This document shows positions 9,281 through 20,300 of a stretch of 64,000 nucleotides of DNA, piece by piece (position 1 is the stretch's first letter; each line of letters starts with the position of its first letter). Under the pieces are notes generated by a model that saw only the letters and a program-made list of their open reading frames with translations, was not told the origin of the DNA and ran no database searches. The stretch spans positions 7,263,572 through 7,327,571 of the forward strand of contig OY811980.1 of NCBI GenBank assembly GCA_963681505.1. Direction: 5' to 3'. This DNA is from Eunapius fragilis. Taxonomy: Eukaryota > Porifera > Demospongiae > Spongillida > Spongillidae. The position numbers and the translations under genes are program-made.

Positions 9281-12200
9281 ATGGATGCGTGGATGAAGTC
9301 TGTACCGTCTCTACTATTGTTGATCGCTCTGGAACAAGTGTCAGGTGCATGCATGGTTAATTAATGTATGATGGGCGCAGATTTCAGCCTTTGCATTCAG
9401 AATTACCTACAGTTGTGAAAGAGAATATACGGGGAGGACAGAGGGAGGAAGAATGTTTGGTCTGTATATGACAGGGCGGATACAGGGAGGGGAGTCCAAC
9501 GTAACAAAGGAGAGTGTGTGAGAGGCGGTTCTCCTCTCCGGGCTGGGAGGGCATTGTAGACTTGTCCATCGAAGACTGGGGCGCTCAACGGTGCTTTTTT
9601 GTTCGACGTTGATTACTTATACGAACGTAGACAGACGTACGTACATGTATGTTGACGTTGAAATTAAACCACGGCGGACACAGCTGGTCAAAAGAAAAAC
9701 AGGCTATACAATGAACAGCCCTAGTCCCCAGGCCAGCTTATAGGGACAGCCATAGTCAGTACTCCACAGACCTGTCAGACCAGCTTATAGGGACAGCCCT
9801 AGTCCCCAGGCCAGCTTATAGGGACAGCCCTAGTCCCCAGGTCAGCTTATAGGGACTGCCCTAGTCCCCAGGCCAGCTTATAGGGACAGCCCTAGTCCCC
9901 AGGTCAGCTTATAGGGACAGCCCTAGTCCCCAGGCCAGGTTATAGGGACAGCCCTAGTCCCCAGGTCAGATTATAGGGACAGCCCTAGTCCCCAGACCAG
10001 CATATAGGGACAGCCCTAGTCAGTAGTACAATCTCTTTCCCAAGATCAGTATCACTAACAGTTGGGATAGACCATTACCTCCTCATAGTACAATATCCCA
10101 AGCCTTAACCCTTCAAGTGCCAGCCATGATACCAGAGAAATGGTGGAATCAGGCTAGATGAAACTATACAATACCAAAAGGCATCACAAAAACAATTGTG
10201 TGTTTTTTGGGTGGTGAATCAATGGGGAACAGAGTAAATAGTTCACTCCTCCCCTCACTCCTAACAATGTTGATGTCCACCTGTGCTCAGCATCCCTATA
10301 TCCCACACAGGCCAGACTGCTGGGATCACATGGAATGGCATGTGTAGCCAACAACAGTCTGGTGACCCTGGCAGTGGTCCTGCAGAGAGTGAGTGTGGTA
10401 TCTGGATCATTGTTTCCTCTGGTGTGTGAGGGTATAACAGGTGGACAGTGGTATCAACCAAATGGAGTCCTGTTTCCACTAGCAACACCAGACCCTGTAA
10501 CCACCCCTGGAGGGTTGGGTCAACGAAATGTGTCAGTAGGAGTAGAGCTGTATCGTGGAACTGCTTCTGTCTTCCCACATGGTGTTCAATGTTGTACCAA
10601 AACCACCACCACACTCTGTGTTGGAATGTACACTGATCTCACACTAGCAGCATCAGTACCAATAGCCCCTACTAGCTATGCTCTCTCTGTAGCAGCCACG
10701 TGTAAGTAGAGAGGAAAGTACATCACAAGTGTTATGGAAGTGTTGATTCTCCCACAGATGGTCCTAACATCGCAGGAGGTGTCCAGTTTCAGCTGTTGAC
10801 ACCTACAAATGTAAATCCACTAGTGTTCCAGTTGACCTGCACCAGCACTAGTTCTCCTCCTACAACTGTGCAGTGGACCATTAATGGAAGTCCAGTGAAT
10901 GGTGATAACTATGCTTCCTCTCAGATAGTGACTAATCAAACAACATCTACTTACAACAACACCCTGACTGTGACTGGGAGAGCACCTGGGATGTACACAT
11001 GCAATGTCACCACTACCTGCTCACCAGTGTGTGGAGCTACAGGGTTTACTCTCAATCCAAGATCCACTACCTCATTCCTCAATGTATCAGGTAAGTACTG
11101 CCTATGAAGAGTGTCTTGTACCTATAGACATGTACCTCTATACAGGTCCTCCTGCCCTACCCACTGATGTCACTGCTGTACAGTCTGGTCCCACATCTGT
11201 CAGTGTCTCTTGGACTGCACAAACCTCAGGTGGTCCAGTGAGCAGATATGATATCTACTATGTGGCTAATGGAGTCCCAAGTACAAGTGGTGGTTCAACC
11301 ACTTCTACCTCTTATGTCCTAACCAACCTTCAAGTTGGGGTTCAGTACAACATCTCTGTCATAGCTGTGGGCACTTATATGCCATCTCAGAGTGCTGGTG
11401 TCATACTGACTCTGAGTGAATACACGTTTCTGTCGGTTGAGCAAAGCGAATTAGACAGAAACTTAGCTCCCTCCCAAATGCGATTTGCGGTACAGCACGT
11501 GATGCTGCCACGTGCTGGGTGGGGTTTAAATGGGGATGCGTGCAGTAGAATTGTCATTCTAAGTGTTGTGCACACGTGCTGCAAACTTTTCAGTTTGGAT
11601 GCATTGCGCTGGGTATGCATTGGACAGGGGAATGTTGTGTTCCTTGACAGCACAGATAGACCAGCACGATAGAGGTGGCAAAGGAGAAGACCAGGACTGT
11701 CATGTGTAGAATTGACACAATATGATTATGTTGTTGGGAGCGTTTTCCTTGTGGCAGGTTTTGTCCCAAAGGGTTTTCCTGCTTCTGAGGTTTTTTATCG
11801 CTCCGTGTGTATGTCGTGTTTTGTAATGTTGATGTTCCATGTTGTTGTGTGTGTAATGGTGTTGGGGCAGCGTGCACAATGAACTTAAACCAAATTGGTG
11901 GTTGATAGGGAGGTGGGGTATCACGTGCGGCAGCGGCATGGGGAGGGAGGTCATCATATTATAGTTATGGTATTTAATCATTACCCTCTCCTCCTCCCCA
12001 GTTCCATCAACCCCCTCACCAATGGTAGCACAGGTCACCCCGACATCCATCACTGTCATGTGGTCACAGACTGCTGGAGAGATAGGTGCCACCTACACCC
12101 TCTCCCACACTTACCAGGGACCATGTACTTGTGGTGGTGGTAGTGGGAATGTGTCCATTGGCACTGCTACCCAGTACACCATCACTGGACTGCAGGAGTT

Positions 12201-13935
12201 CAGTCCCTACACCATCACCCTCACTGCCTCCAATGGTGGAGGGAGTAGCCCTCCAGCTAGTGTGAAAGTCAACACCTCCTCAGCAGGTGAGTTGGATGAC
12301 CTCATCTCAAGATGGCTGACTCCTTTCCCTTCTCTCTCCAACAGCTCCCTCTGCTCCTCCTAACAGCCTCACTCAAGTGACCAAGACCTCCTCCACTGTC
12401 ACCATCAGTTGGGGGGAAGTCCCATGTGTGGACCAGAACAGTGTAATAGTGGGGTACAGTGTTCTCTATGGACCTGTGACCAGAGGTGTGAGAGGGACAG
12501 TAGCTACCTCTGGGAGGGCAGTGACTGTGACTGGACTGGCTCCTTATACCAACTACTCCATTGAGGTGTCAGCAGTCAACAGTGATGGAGCCATGGGTCC
12601 TTATACCTCTCCTCTCTTTGTGGTGACTGAGCAAAGTGGTAAGTGTGAGGTGGATGAATATTGAAGGAGTGAATTATTCCTCTCCACACTAGCTCCTGGT
12701 CCAGTGAGTGGACTACAAGCCTTCAACAATACCTTCACAACCATCACACTCACATGGCTACCCCCTCCTACCCCCAATGGGGTGATCATCATGTATCAGG
12801 TGACCTACTCCACCAATGGAATAGTCAACACAATCACACCCCCAGTGACAATAACAGGACTGGTACCAAGGACCACCTACACCTTCTCTGTCGTTGGTTA
12901 CACCATCACAGGACCAGGGACACCACAACAAGTACAGACCAGTACTGCAGCTATACGTGAGTGTACAGCTGTTACTGTATCTTACATTTGTTCACACATA
13001 CACCTGCATGATGCTTTAATGTTGTACCCTTCAGCCAATGTGACAGGAGTGGTGGTAGTAGCCACCAACACAACATCTGTCAGAGTGTCCTGGCTGGCTG
13101 TCCAGTGGCTCCCTCAAGATGGCATCCTTACAGGGTACACTGTGTATTATCGTTCTCTTCCCAACACTTCAAAGAGGCAGTCGGGTGGGTACATCAGTCA
13201 GACCTTCCCACCAACCACCACCTCTGGGGACATCACCAACCTCAATCCTAATGGAGTGTACCAGTTCAGTGTGGTAGCCATGGTGACCATTGCAGGACAG
13301 TCATACAATGGAGACATCCCATCATCAGTAAGTGACATACCCACCATCACACCAGGTTAGGACTATCTCATGGCAATATCACAAACTAATGACATGTGAT
13401 GTTGAAGGTACCCCAAACAATATGAGCAACTCATACTCTGGAGGAGTGCTTGCTGGCTCACTTATAGCTGAGTTTGTTATTCTTGTGGTTGTCACAGTGA
13501 TCATTGTGGTTTTGGTGGAGTACTATAGGTGGAAACAAAGGTGTGGTCTCTATTTAGAATCTGTTTGTACTAATACTTTTTCTGACACCAATCAATCACA
13601 GTAAGGCAAGATCAAAAAGTGAATATTCTAACACTCGGTAAACATTTTGAACCAATACATACATCTCTCTCATGTTTGAACCAATACATACATCTCTCCC
13701 ATGTTTGAACCAATACATACATCTCTCCCATGTTTGAACCAATACATACATCTCTCCCATGTTTGAACCAATACATACATCTCTCCCATGTTTGAACCAA
13801 TACATACATCTCTCCCATGTTTGAATCAATACATACATCTCTCTCAGTGATGTGATCACCATGAAGTCATGTGATGCATATGGTGAAATAAGAACAGGTG
13901 GACAGGACAGTTATGAAGTGGTTGGACACAACTAA
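9281..13935 (+). CDS. Gene 2: Ig-Ig-FN3x5 receptor with ITAM-like tail (frame depends on acceptor choice)
   Basis: Exons: 9281-9344 (MDAWMKSVPS signal), Ig1 to 10701, 10758-11090 (Ig2), FN3 at 11146-11397, 12002-12286, 12345-12638, 12693-12956 and 13035-13355, TM 13408-13528, tail 13848-13935 (YGEI-x7-YEVV, ends GHN). It has two FN3 domains more than gene 1 (exons at 12002 and 12345). With the acceptor used by its paralogs (10311) the Ig1 exon is frameshifted by a 2-bp loss (ATG--TGTAGCC against ATGTCTGTAGCC in gene 5). Using the upstream AG at 10290 restores a 411-nt exon in frame, giving 2433 nt (810 aa) but replacing the start of Ig1 with ASLYPTQARLLG. It is either a rescued or a recently damaged gene. 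Confidence 0.65.
9716..10022 (+). repeat. 31-bp minisatellite in intron 1 of gene 2
   Basis: About nine copies of a 31-bp unit (CAGCCCTAGTCCCCAGGCCA then GCTTATAGGGA). Shorter versions sit at the same intron position in gene 1 (3278-3332) and gene 5 (38265-38412). Confidence 0.85.
13663..13846 (+). repeat. 29-bp VNTR directly before the tail-exon acceptor
   Basis: Six to seven copies of TTTGAACCAATACATACATC + TCTCCCATG run up to the CTCTCAG acceptor of the tail exon. Equivalent arrays precede the tail exon in gene 1 (5931-5986, two copies), gene 5 (40914-41078), gene 4 (28586-28730, inverted) and gene 7 (58863-59095, inverted). The unit itself contains a pyrimidine tract resembling the acceptor. 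ORFs on the opposite strand (MYVLVQTWERC repeats) are by-products. Confidence 0.9.
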
Positions 13936-14524
13936 CCAAGAACACACAGTTATATTTATATAAAAGTGCCAAAGGTCTTGCTTAGCAGTTACTCTACATT
14001 AATTGTGGTACTAGGACATTAGTTGGTTAACTATGTTTGCAGAGGTACTTCTCTGATGTCATAGCAAAGATGTAAACTTTACATTTGTGTGAAAATATTT
14101 CTCCTCTGGTGTTATGGTACACTGTGTGGTGTGCTATGTAGGCACAAAATAGTTGGTAGCAAATTCAGCACTTCCCTCTTCCAACCAACACAAATGCAAA
14201 TTGATTCTAAATCCTTTTTTTTTTTTTTTCAGGCACTAACAATATTGTTTGTACCTGCAAAAAGATCACACATGCTTATTATTGTGATGAGCATATTCAT
14301 CACAGCCCCACAGACACACAGATACACATGTGAGAGAGAGAAGATAGCTCAACTGATATATTTAGAGTTGTGGAACCCACACACAGTAGTGTATTAAGGG
14401 GAGGGGGGGGGGGGGTTGGGGGTTTAAATCCCCCCCCTCCCAGCCGTTCAATAATATTATTCATAGCAGGAAATTATTGATAGTTGTGAATAAATCATTA
14501 AAAAAACCCCCTCTTTATCTGCCG

Positions 14525-14558
<34 letters not shown>

Positions 14559-15382
14559 GGCACATCCGCCCCTGCGCATACTCTCAGTGAAAAGAAAGAA
14601 AATCTGCACCCAGGAAAATCAGCTAGCATGTTCCCAAAGTTCCTAAGCTACCACAGTACTAGTTCTGTTCACTTTCTGTACATTGTGATCTGATATAGCC
14701 CCTCATATTACTACAACCCTCTCCTCATATTACTACAGCCCCTTCCCTCAGATTACTACAGCCCCTTCCCTCAGATTACTACAGCCCCTTCCCTCAGATT
14801 ACTACAGCCCCTTCCCTCACATTACTGTAGCCCCTCCCCTCACATTACTGCTGCCCCTCCCCACATATTAATGCAGCCCCTCCCCCTCAGTTTACTGCAG
14901 CCCCTTCCCCTCACAGTACTGCAGCCCCTCCTCCCATACCTTATATTTATACACAGGTTTCAGATGACCCTTGAAGAGGCGGGACTTTCCCTTCAAGAAA
15001 CAGTGTTTGTGGAGGAGAGATGAGTGATCAGGAGGTGTGGTCAAGCCATTCCTCCTTGGGGCGTGGTCAGCCATTCCTCCTTGGGGTGTGGTCCTGCTTA
15101 TCTAGATGTTTTGTGTTCACTCTCTTTACAAAGCAAGAGATATATCATTGCAACACATTAATTATGAACCAGGCTTGACATTACATCAGTCACACTCCAT
15201 GTTATGTAACTATGGGTAACAGTACCAGTGACTGCATATCCTTATGCCTCAGCCAGCCTCATGTATCATTGGCTAGCCCCTTATTGGTTAGCCCCCTCAT
15301 GTATCATTGGTTAGCCCCCTCATGTATCATTGGCTAGCCCCCTAAGAGATATGTACATGTAGTCTAGCTACATATCTCCCAG
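13936..15382. other. 3' flank of gene 2: conserved 3' block, homopolymers, CTGCAGCCCC repeats
   Basis: It contains the conserved 3' block (13940-14290), a poly-G run (about 14401-14415), a run of some 30 C (about 14525-14556), and a ~23-bp repeat of TTACTACAGCCCCTTCCCTCAGA type (about 14695-14935). It also holds ATGTATCATTGGYTAGCCCC repeats (15260-15345). No gene is supported. Confidence 0.6.
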
Positions 15383-15650
15383 TGATGGCATCACCATGAA
15401 TTCATGTGAGGCATATGGTGAAATAAGAACAGGTGGACAGGACTGCTATGAATTAGAACAGTACACAGTTATGTTTACTAAAGTGCAAGATGTAAACTTT
15501 CATTTGTGTAAGATACTTCACCACTGGAGTTATGGTTCACAATGTGATGTGGTATGTACGCACATAGCTGAGAGCAAAACCATCTGGATACAATTCATCA
15601 GACTTCCCAGTTCAGCACTACACTTTCTCAACCAACACAAACACAAATAG
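15383..15650 (+). other. Second tail exon downstream of gene 2 with altered 3' reading frame
   Basis: After a good acceptor (ATATCTCCCAG) a second copy of the tail exon opens in the same phase 2 frame: SDGITMNSCEAYGEIRTGG then DCYELEQYT. A ~32-bp deletion relative to 43190-43230 removes the usual VVGHN-stop, so the frame runs on into former 3' flank for 89 residues in all. It could serve as an alternative last exon of gene 2, or be a nonfunctional duplicate; no transcript evidence can be seen. Confidence 0.45.
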
Positions 15651-16019
15651 ATTCTAAATCTTCCACCTATTGTTTTTTTCAGGCGCTCAACAATATTGTT
15701 TGTACCTGCAAAAAGATTGTGCATGCTTATTGTAATGAGCATATTCATCACACATATCACACTCCACACACATCACACAGATACACATATATGAGAGAGA
15801 GAAGAGAGCTCCGCTGATATATTTAGAGTTGTAGACCCCACGCACCCTCAGTGGAAGTTTGTCTGTTTATTCCTACCAGCACAACTGCATTCAATGATGT
15901 ATACCTATGTGTTGGTTAAGGGGTAGTGCTGTACTGGGGGCATGGGGAGGGTGGAGTCACAGACTGTGCACATGCATACTCAATGTGTCAAAGTGACTGG
16001 AACCTGAAGTAGTCAACCA

Positions 16020-16260
16020 TGAGAGGGCTCAAAGATGAAACAGCAAAAGAAGTACCATGATCAGAGTTCAAAGGAACTTCCTCCATTAGCAAAGGGAGTG
16101 AAGGCAAGGATATGCAAGTGGGAGGAGAATGGGAACCTGCAGCTGTCATACTCCAAGATCCTATTTTGTCAGAACTGCTAATGGCAAGAAGAAATATCGT
16201 CGAAACTGTCAACACCTGCGAAAGTCACATTAACAAGTATACAACCCCATTCATGAAGCA
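16020..16260 (+). mobile_element. Ty3/Gypsy-type integrase C-terminal remnant
   Basis: Translated with one frameshift, the region gives KQQKKYHDQSSKELPPL-KG followed by GGEWEPAAVI and then ARRN. This order (KYYD..KELPPL..G, W.PA.VI, RRN) is the usual end of metazoan Gypsy-like integrases. Unit B has the same remnant at 43975-44195. No LTRs or other pol domains are adjacent. Confidence 0.6.
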
Positions 16261-16654
16261 CTGGGAGATGACCCTCAGTGTAGCAGTGGAACCAGCACAA
16301 GTGATGAAACCAAATCCTGTATGCACTGCCGTAGGGGTCTTGCAACTATCAACCAAAAAGGAATGGTATAGCATAATGGCATATTTGGACCTTGACTTTT
16401 AGGATTAACAAATTAGTAATGAATTAATGACTCCTATAGCTGCTCCCTGTATGAACCGTGAAGTATAACGGTGGTCTTGAAAAAGCTCAGCAAGCTGTGG
16501 ACACCCCCTGTTAGCTTCATCAAGTTCCCTTCATGTTGGAACGTCCATGCCACTCCCTCTTCCATAGATGCTGCACATCCAGGTTGAGACACCCCCCTCT
16601 CTTTCATTCCATCACCCACAGACTATGAATACTGGTGTTCTTATATGCTAGTAG

Positions 16655-16790
16655 GAAAAAAACTCAGGAAACAAGTAATAAATCATTCTCTATGAGAAAG
16701 TTGGTGGCATATATGATTGGAAAAGGAAGGGGTTTGTGTTCGAAATATAGGACTATTACAATGTTTTTATTACTTGAATAAAATAATTTG
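16655..16790. mobile_element. Partial foldback element (GAGAAAGTTGGTGG family)
   Basis: It carries single-arm sequence shared with the complete foldback elements at 47785-48093 and 52035-52310: GAGAAAGTTGGTGG...ATATAGGACTATTACA. The second arm is mostly missing. The surrounding ~180 bp is absent from the equivalent place in unit B (44575-44600). Confidence 0.55.
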
Positions 16791-17352
16791 AAAACATGCA
16801 TTAGGTCCTTCTTAGCAGCAGCAGACCAGCTACACACACACACACATGCACACCCACCACACACCCACACACAAATACACATGCATACACAAATTGACAA
16901 AGACCACAGAGTAATGCTTCATCAACACAGAGCAGGCCATGTCACTAAACTGAGAGGGAAGGATTTTGGGAGTAAGAGTGGAGTTATGAGGCAGCGTCTG
17001 TGCAGTATTTAAAATCATTCTCATGACATTTCTACATAGTGGGTAAGTTTCTGGATTTATAGCTAGTAGCTATAGCACACCCTTGAATGCCAAATAAACT
17101 AATTGCAGAGCTTGTTCAGAAATCCCTGGTGGACTGTGCAGGTGAGCCAGGACATGCACTCCCCTGGACACAAGGCCAACCACTCTACTTAATTTATGCA
17201 TGGCCACCCAGTGGACAATATTAATGATAAAGACAAAATTAACATAAGGTGAAAAGGACTAACAACTACCGAAATAGGGCCTGGAGACGAGGATAACACA
17301 AACCCAACTGATAAAAAAAATCTCGTTCCCAGACGTATTGTATGTTTTGGTG

Positions 17353-20300
17353 ATGATTGCGTTCGTACTCTGTGCACTTCTACTCCTAGCCGCAGGTAAG
17401 CCGATGTGAGAAGTTTCCCATCAGCTAGCTACATGTTTAGTTGATGGGATGATTACCATAAACTGAAACTGGACCTTGTTTGTTTTTACTTCATCACCAC
17501 ATGCTTATAGATATTAGCGTAACTTCTCCCACCGCCACGCGCACACACTGGATCTATAGTTTGTGTTAGTGTCTTTTAACACTTTTAAGACCAATACTAA
17601 CTACCTATTTATCATTCTCCTTTTCGGAAACCGGACCGCGGCCGGCCCGTAAGATAATATATTATGGGCGTGGCTGCTATGGATAGCGTCACCTTTAGAT
17701 GCGTTGCAGGTCTCTGGAGCCTATAGACTTAGCAGTTATGCCATCACTCATGTGTGCTAGGGTCCGCGGAGGGATTTTAAGAGTGCACGATCCGTCACGT
17801 TGGTGCGGCACATGCACAGCCGGTTGTTTTATAAGACAGCGTTCTTTGTATCCACTTGTTCTGAACGAACAATAACTACCAGTACACCGAAGCATGTGAA
17901 ATACTATCACATGAAACAAAAACATGAAATACTATCACATGAAACAAAATAAATTACCGTGAGCTTACAACTGACTAGAAGGTATATGTGCAAATATATG
18001 CCTCTACCTTCATATTTTAGACCTATTACTCCCTGCTTTGACTCTGTAATAGGCCGGGCCGTAGGAGGGAAGGAAATGAAGCGGTTTGGCCCAGAAAATT
18101 TCTCGTTGGGGTATCACGTACACTAATCAGTCCCTGACAGGTATGAAAAACGTCAAGTATCAAGTGCGAGCTTACTTTCAGCATTCCCCTGCTGTAACGC
18201 TGTTTTTTCGAACACGGTACCATCAAAGGTTTGTCAGCTGCTTGTCTAGCAAAATGCAGGATCATGCGCTATTTAGCTGTATGCATGATTTTGCGGGGAG
18301 GTGTGTGCAGATCGTTTTCATTGGTCTGTCCTCTTAGGACACCTACTATCTGGTGGGCTTTGTTGTAGATGTCACTAAATGGGTAGTCCCTGTTCATGCA
18401 TAATGCATAACGTGTTACAACAGCTGGAATTGATCATACATATGAATTCCAGCTGCATCAACATTTGAAGACACTCAATTACTCAACAGACAACTATAAG
18501 CATGAAGCAGTCTTTGACCACAAACCTATACCATCACCATTATAGCATGAAGCAGTCTTTGACCACAAACCTATACCACCACCATTATAGCATGAAGCAG
18601 TCTTTGACCACAAACCTATACCATCACCATTATAGCATGAAGCAGTCTTTGACCACAAACCTATACCATCACCATTATAGCATGAAGCAGTCTTTGACCA
18701 CAAACCTATACCATCACCATTATAGCATGAAGCAGTCTTTGACCACAAACCTATACCATCACCATTATAGCATGAAGCAGTCTTTGACCACAAACCTATA
18801 CCATCACCATTATAGCATGAAGCAGTCTTTGACCACAAACCTATACCATCACCATTAAAGCATGAAGCAGTCTTTGACCACAAACCAATACCATCACCAT
18901 TATAGCATGAAGCAGTCTTTGACCACAAACCTATACCATCACCATTAGAGCATGAAGCAGTCTTTGACCACAAACCTATACCATCACCATTATAGCATGA
19001 AGCAGTCTTTGACCACAAACCTATACCATCACCATTAGAGCATGAAGCAGTCTTTGACCACAAACCTATACCATTACCATTATAGCATGAAGCAGTCTTT
19101 GACCACAAACCTATACCATCACCATTATAGCATGAAGCAGTCTTTGACCACATGCATGCACCACTTTACCTAGAAGCAAAGCACAAACCACACCACCATC
19201 ATCACCCAGGGATTATGGCACACTCAAGGTTGATCGTCAACTCTGCAGCATAGCAATATTTGTAGCCCCCATTCCATCATTCCACAATATGCAAGGATTC
19301 ATTTCTTAGCACCCCTTCATGCACAATCATTTCATATCTCCCACAGGTCAACCTCCTAGGATCACCTGGAATCAGAATGAACTGTTAGTGATGGCTGCCA
19401 ACAACAGCCTGTGGTCTCTCTCAGCAGTACCAAACAGAGTGAGCACATCCAACCAATCAGCATACATGAAACCTCTCGTGTGTGAGGGTATAACAGGTGG
19501 ACAGTGGTATCAACCAAATGGAGCCCTGTTTCCACTAGCAACACCTGACCCTGTAACCACCCCTGGGGGGTTGGGTCAACGAAATGTGTCACGAGGAGTA
19601 GAGCTGTATCGTGGAACTCCTTCTGACTTCCCACATGGTGTTCAGTGTTGTACCAATACCACCATCACACTCTGTGTTGGAATGTACACTGATCTCACAC
19701 TAGCGTCATCATCAGGCATAATTGGAACTACTAGCTATGCTCTCTCTGTAGCAGCCACTAGTAAGTAGAGAGGAAAGAACATCACATGTGTTATGGAAGT
19801 GTTGACTCTCCCACAGATGGTCCTAACATCACAGGAGGTGTCCAGTTTCAGCTGTTGACACCTACAAATGTTGATCCATCAGTGTTCCAGTTGACCTGCA
19901 CCAGCACTAGTTCTCCTCCTACAACTGTGCAGTGGACCATCAATGGAATTCCAGTGAATGGTGGTGACTATGCTTCCTCTAAGATATTGACAGATCGGCC
20001 AACATCTACTTACAACAACACCCTGACTGTGACTGGGAGAGCACCTGGGATGTACACATGCAATGTCACCACTGTCACCTATATCTGCACAGCAGACTTG
20101 TGTACAAAAAATGGGCCTACTAACAATTCAAGATCCACTACCTCATCCCTCATTGTACCAGGTAAGTACTGCCTATGAAGAGTGTCTTGTACCTACAGAC
20201 ATGTACCTCTATACAGGTCCTCCTGCCCCACCCACTGGTGTCACTGCTGTGCAGTCTGGTCCCACATCTGTCAGTGTCTCTTGGACTGCACCAACCTCAG

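Noticed and set aside
9716..10022. CRISPR-like regularly spaced repeats (31-bp array and other arrays)
   Set aside because: Units are contiguous without unique spacers and lie in introns of eukaryotic genes; these are minisatellites.
13596..13862. Antisense ORFs with MYVLVQTWERC repeats
   Set aside because: They are antisense reading of the 29-bp VNTR before the tail exon.
16112..16402. A 96-aa gene conserved between the units (also 44051-44308)
   Set aside because: The conserved part matches the end of a Gypsy-like integrase with a frameshift just upstream, and the 3' part diverges in frame between the units; it is a transposon remnant, not a gene.
18494..19153. 219-aa and 118-aa ORFs of HHHY/WSKTASC repeats as structural proteins
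   Set aside because: They are read-through of a 45-bp minisatellite inside RPTP intron 1; the unit length is a multiple of three and both strands are open.
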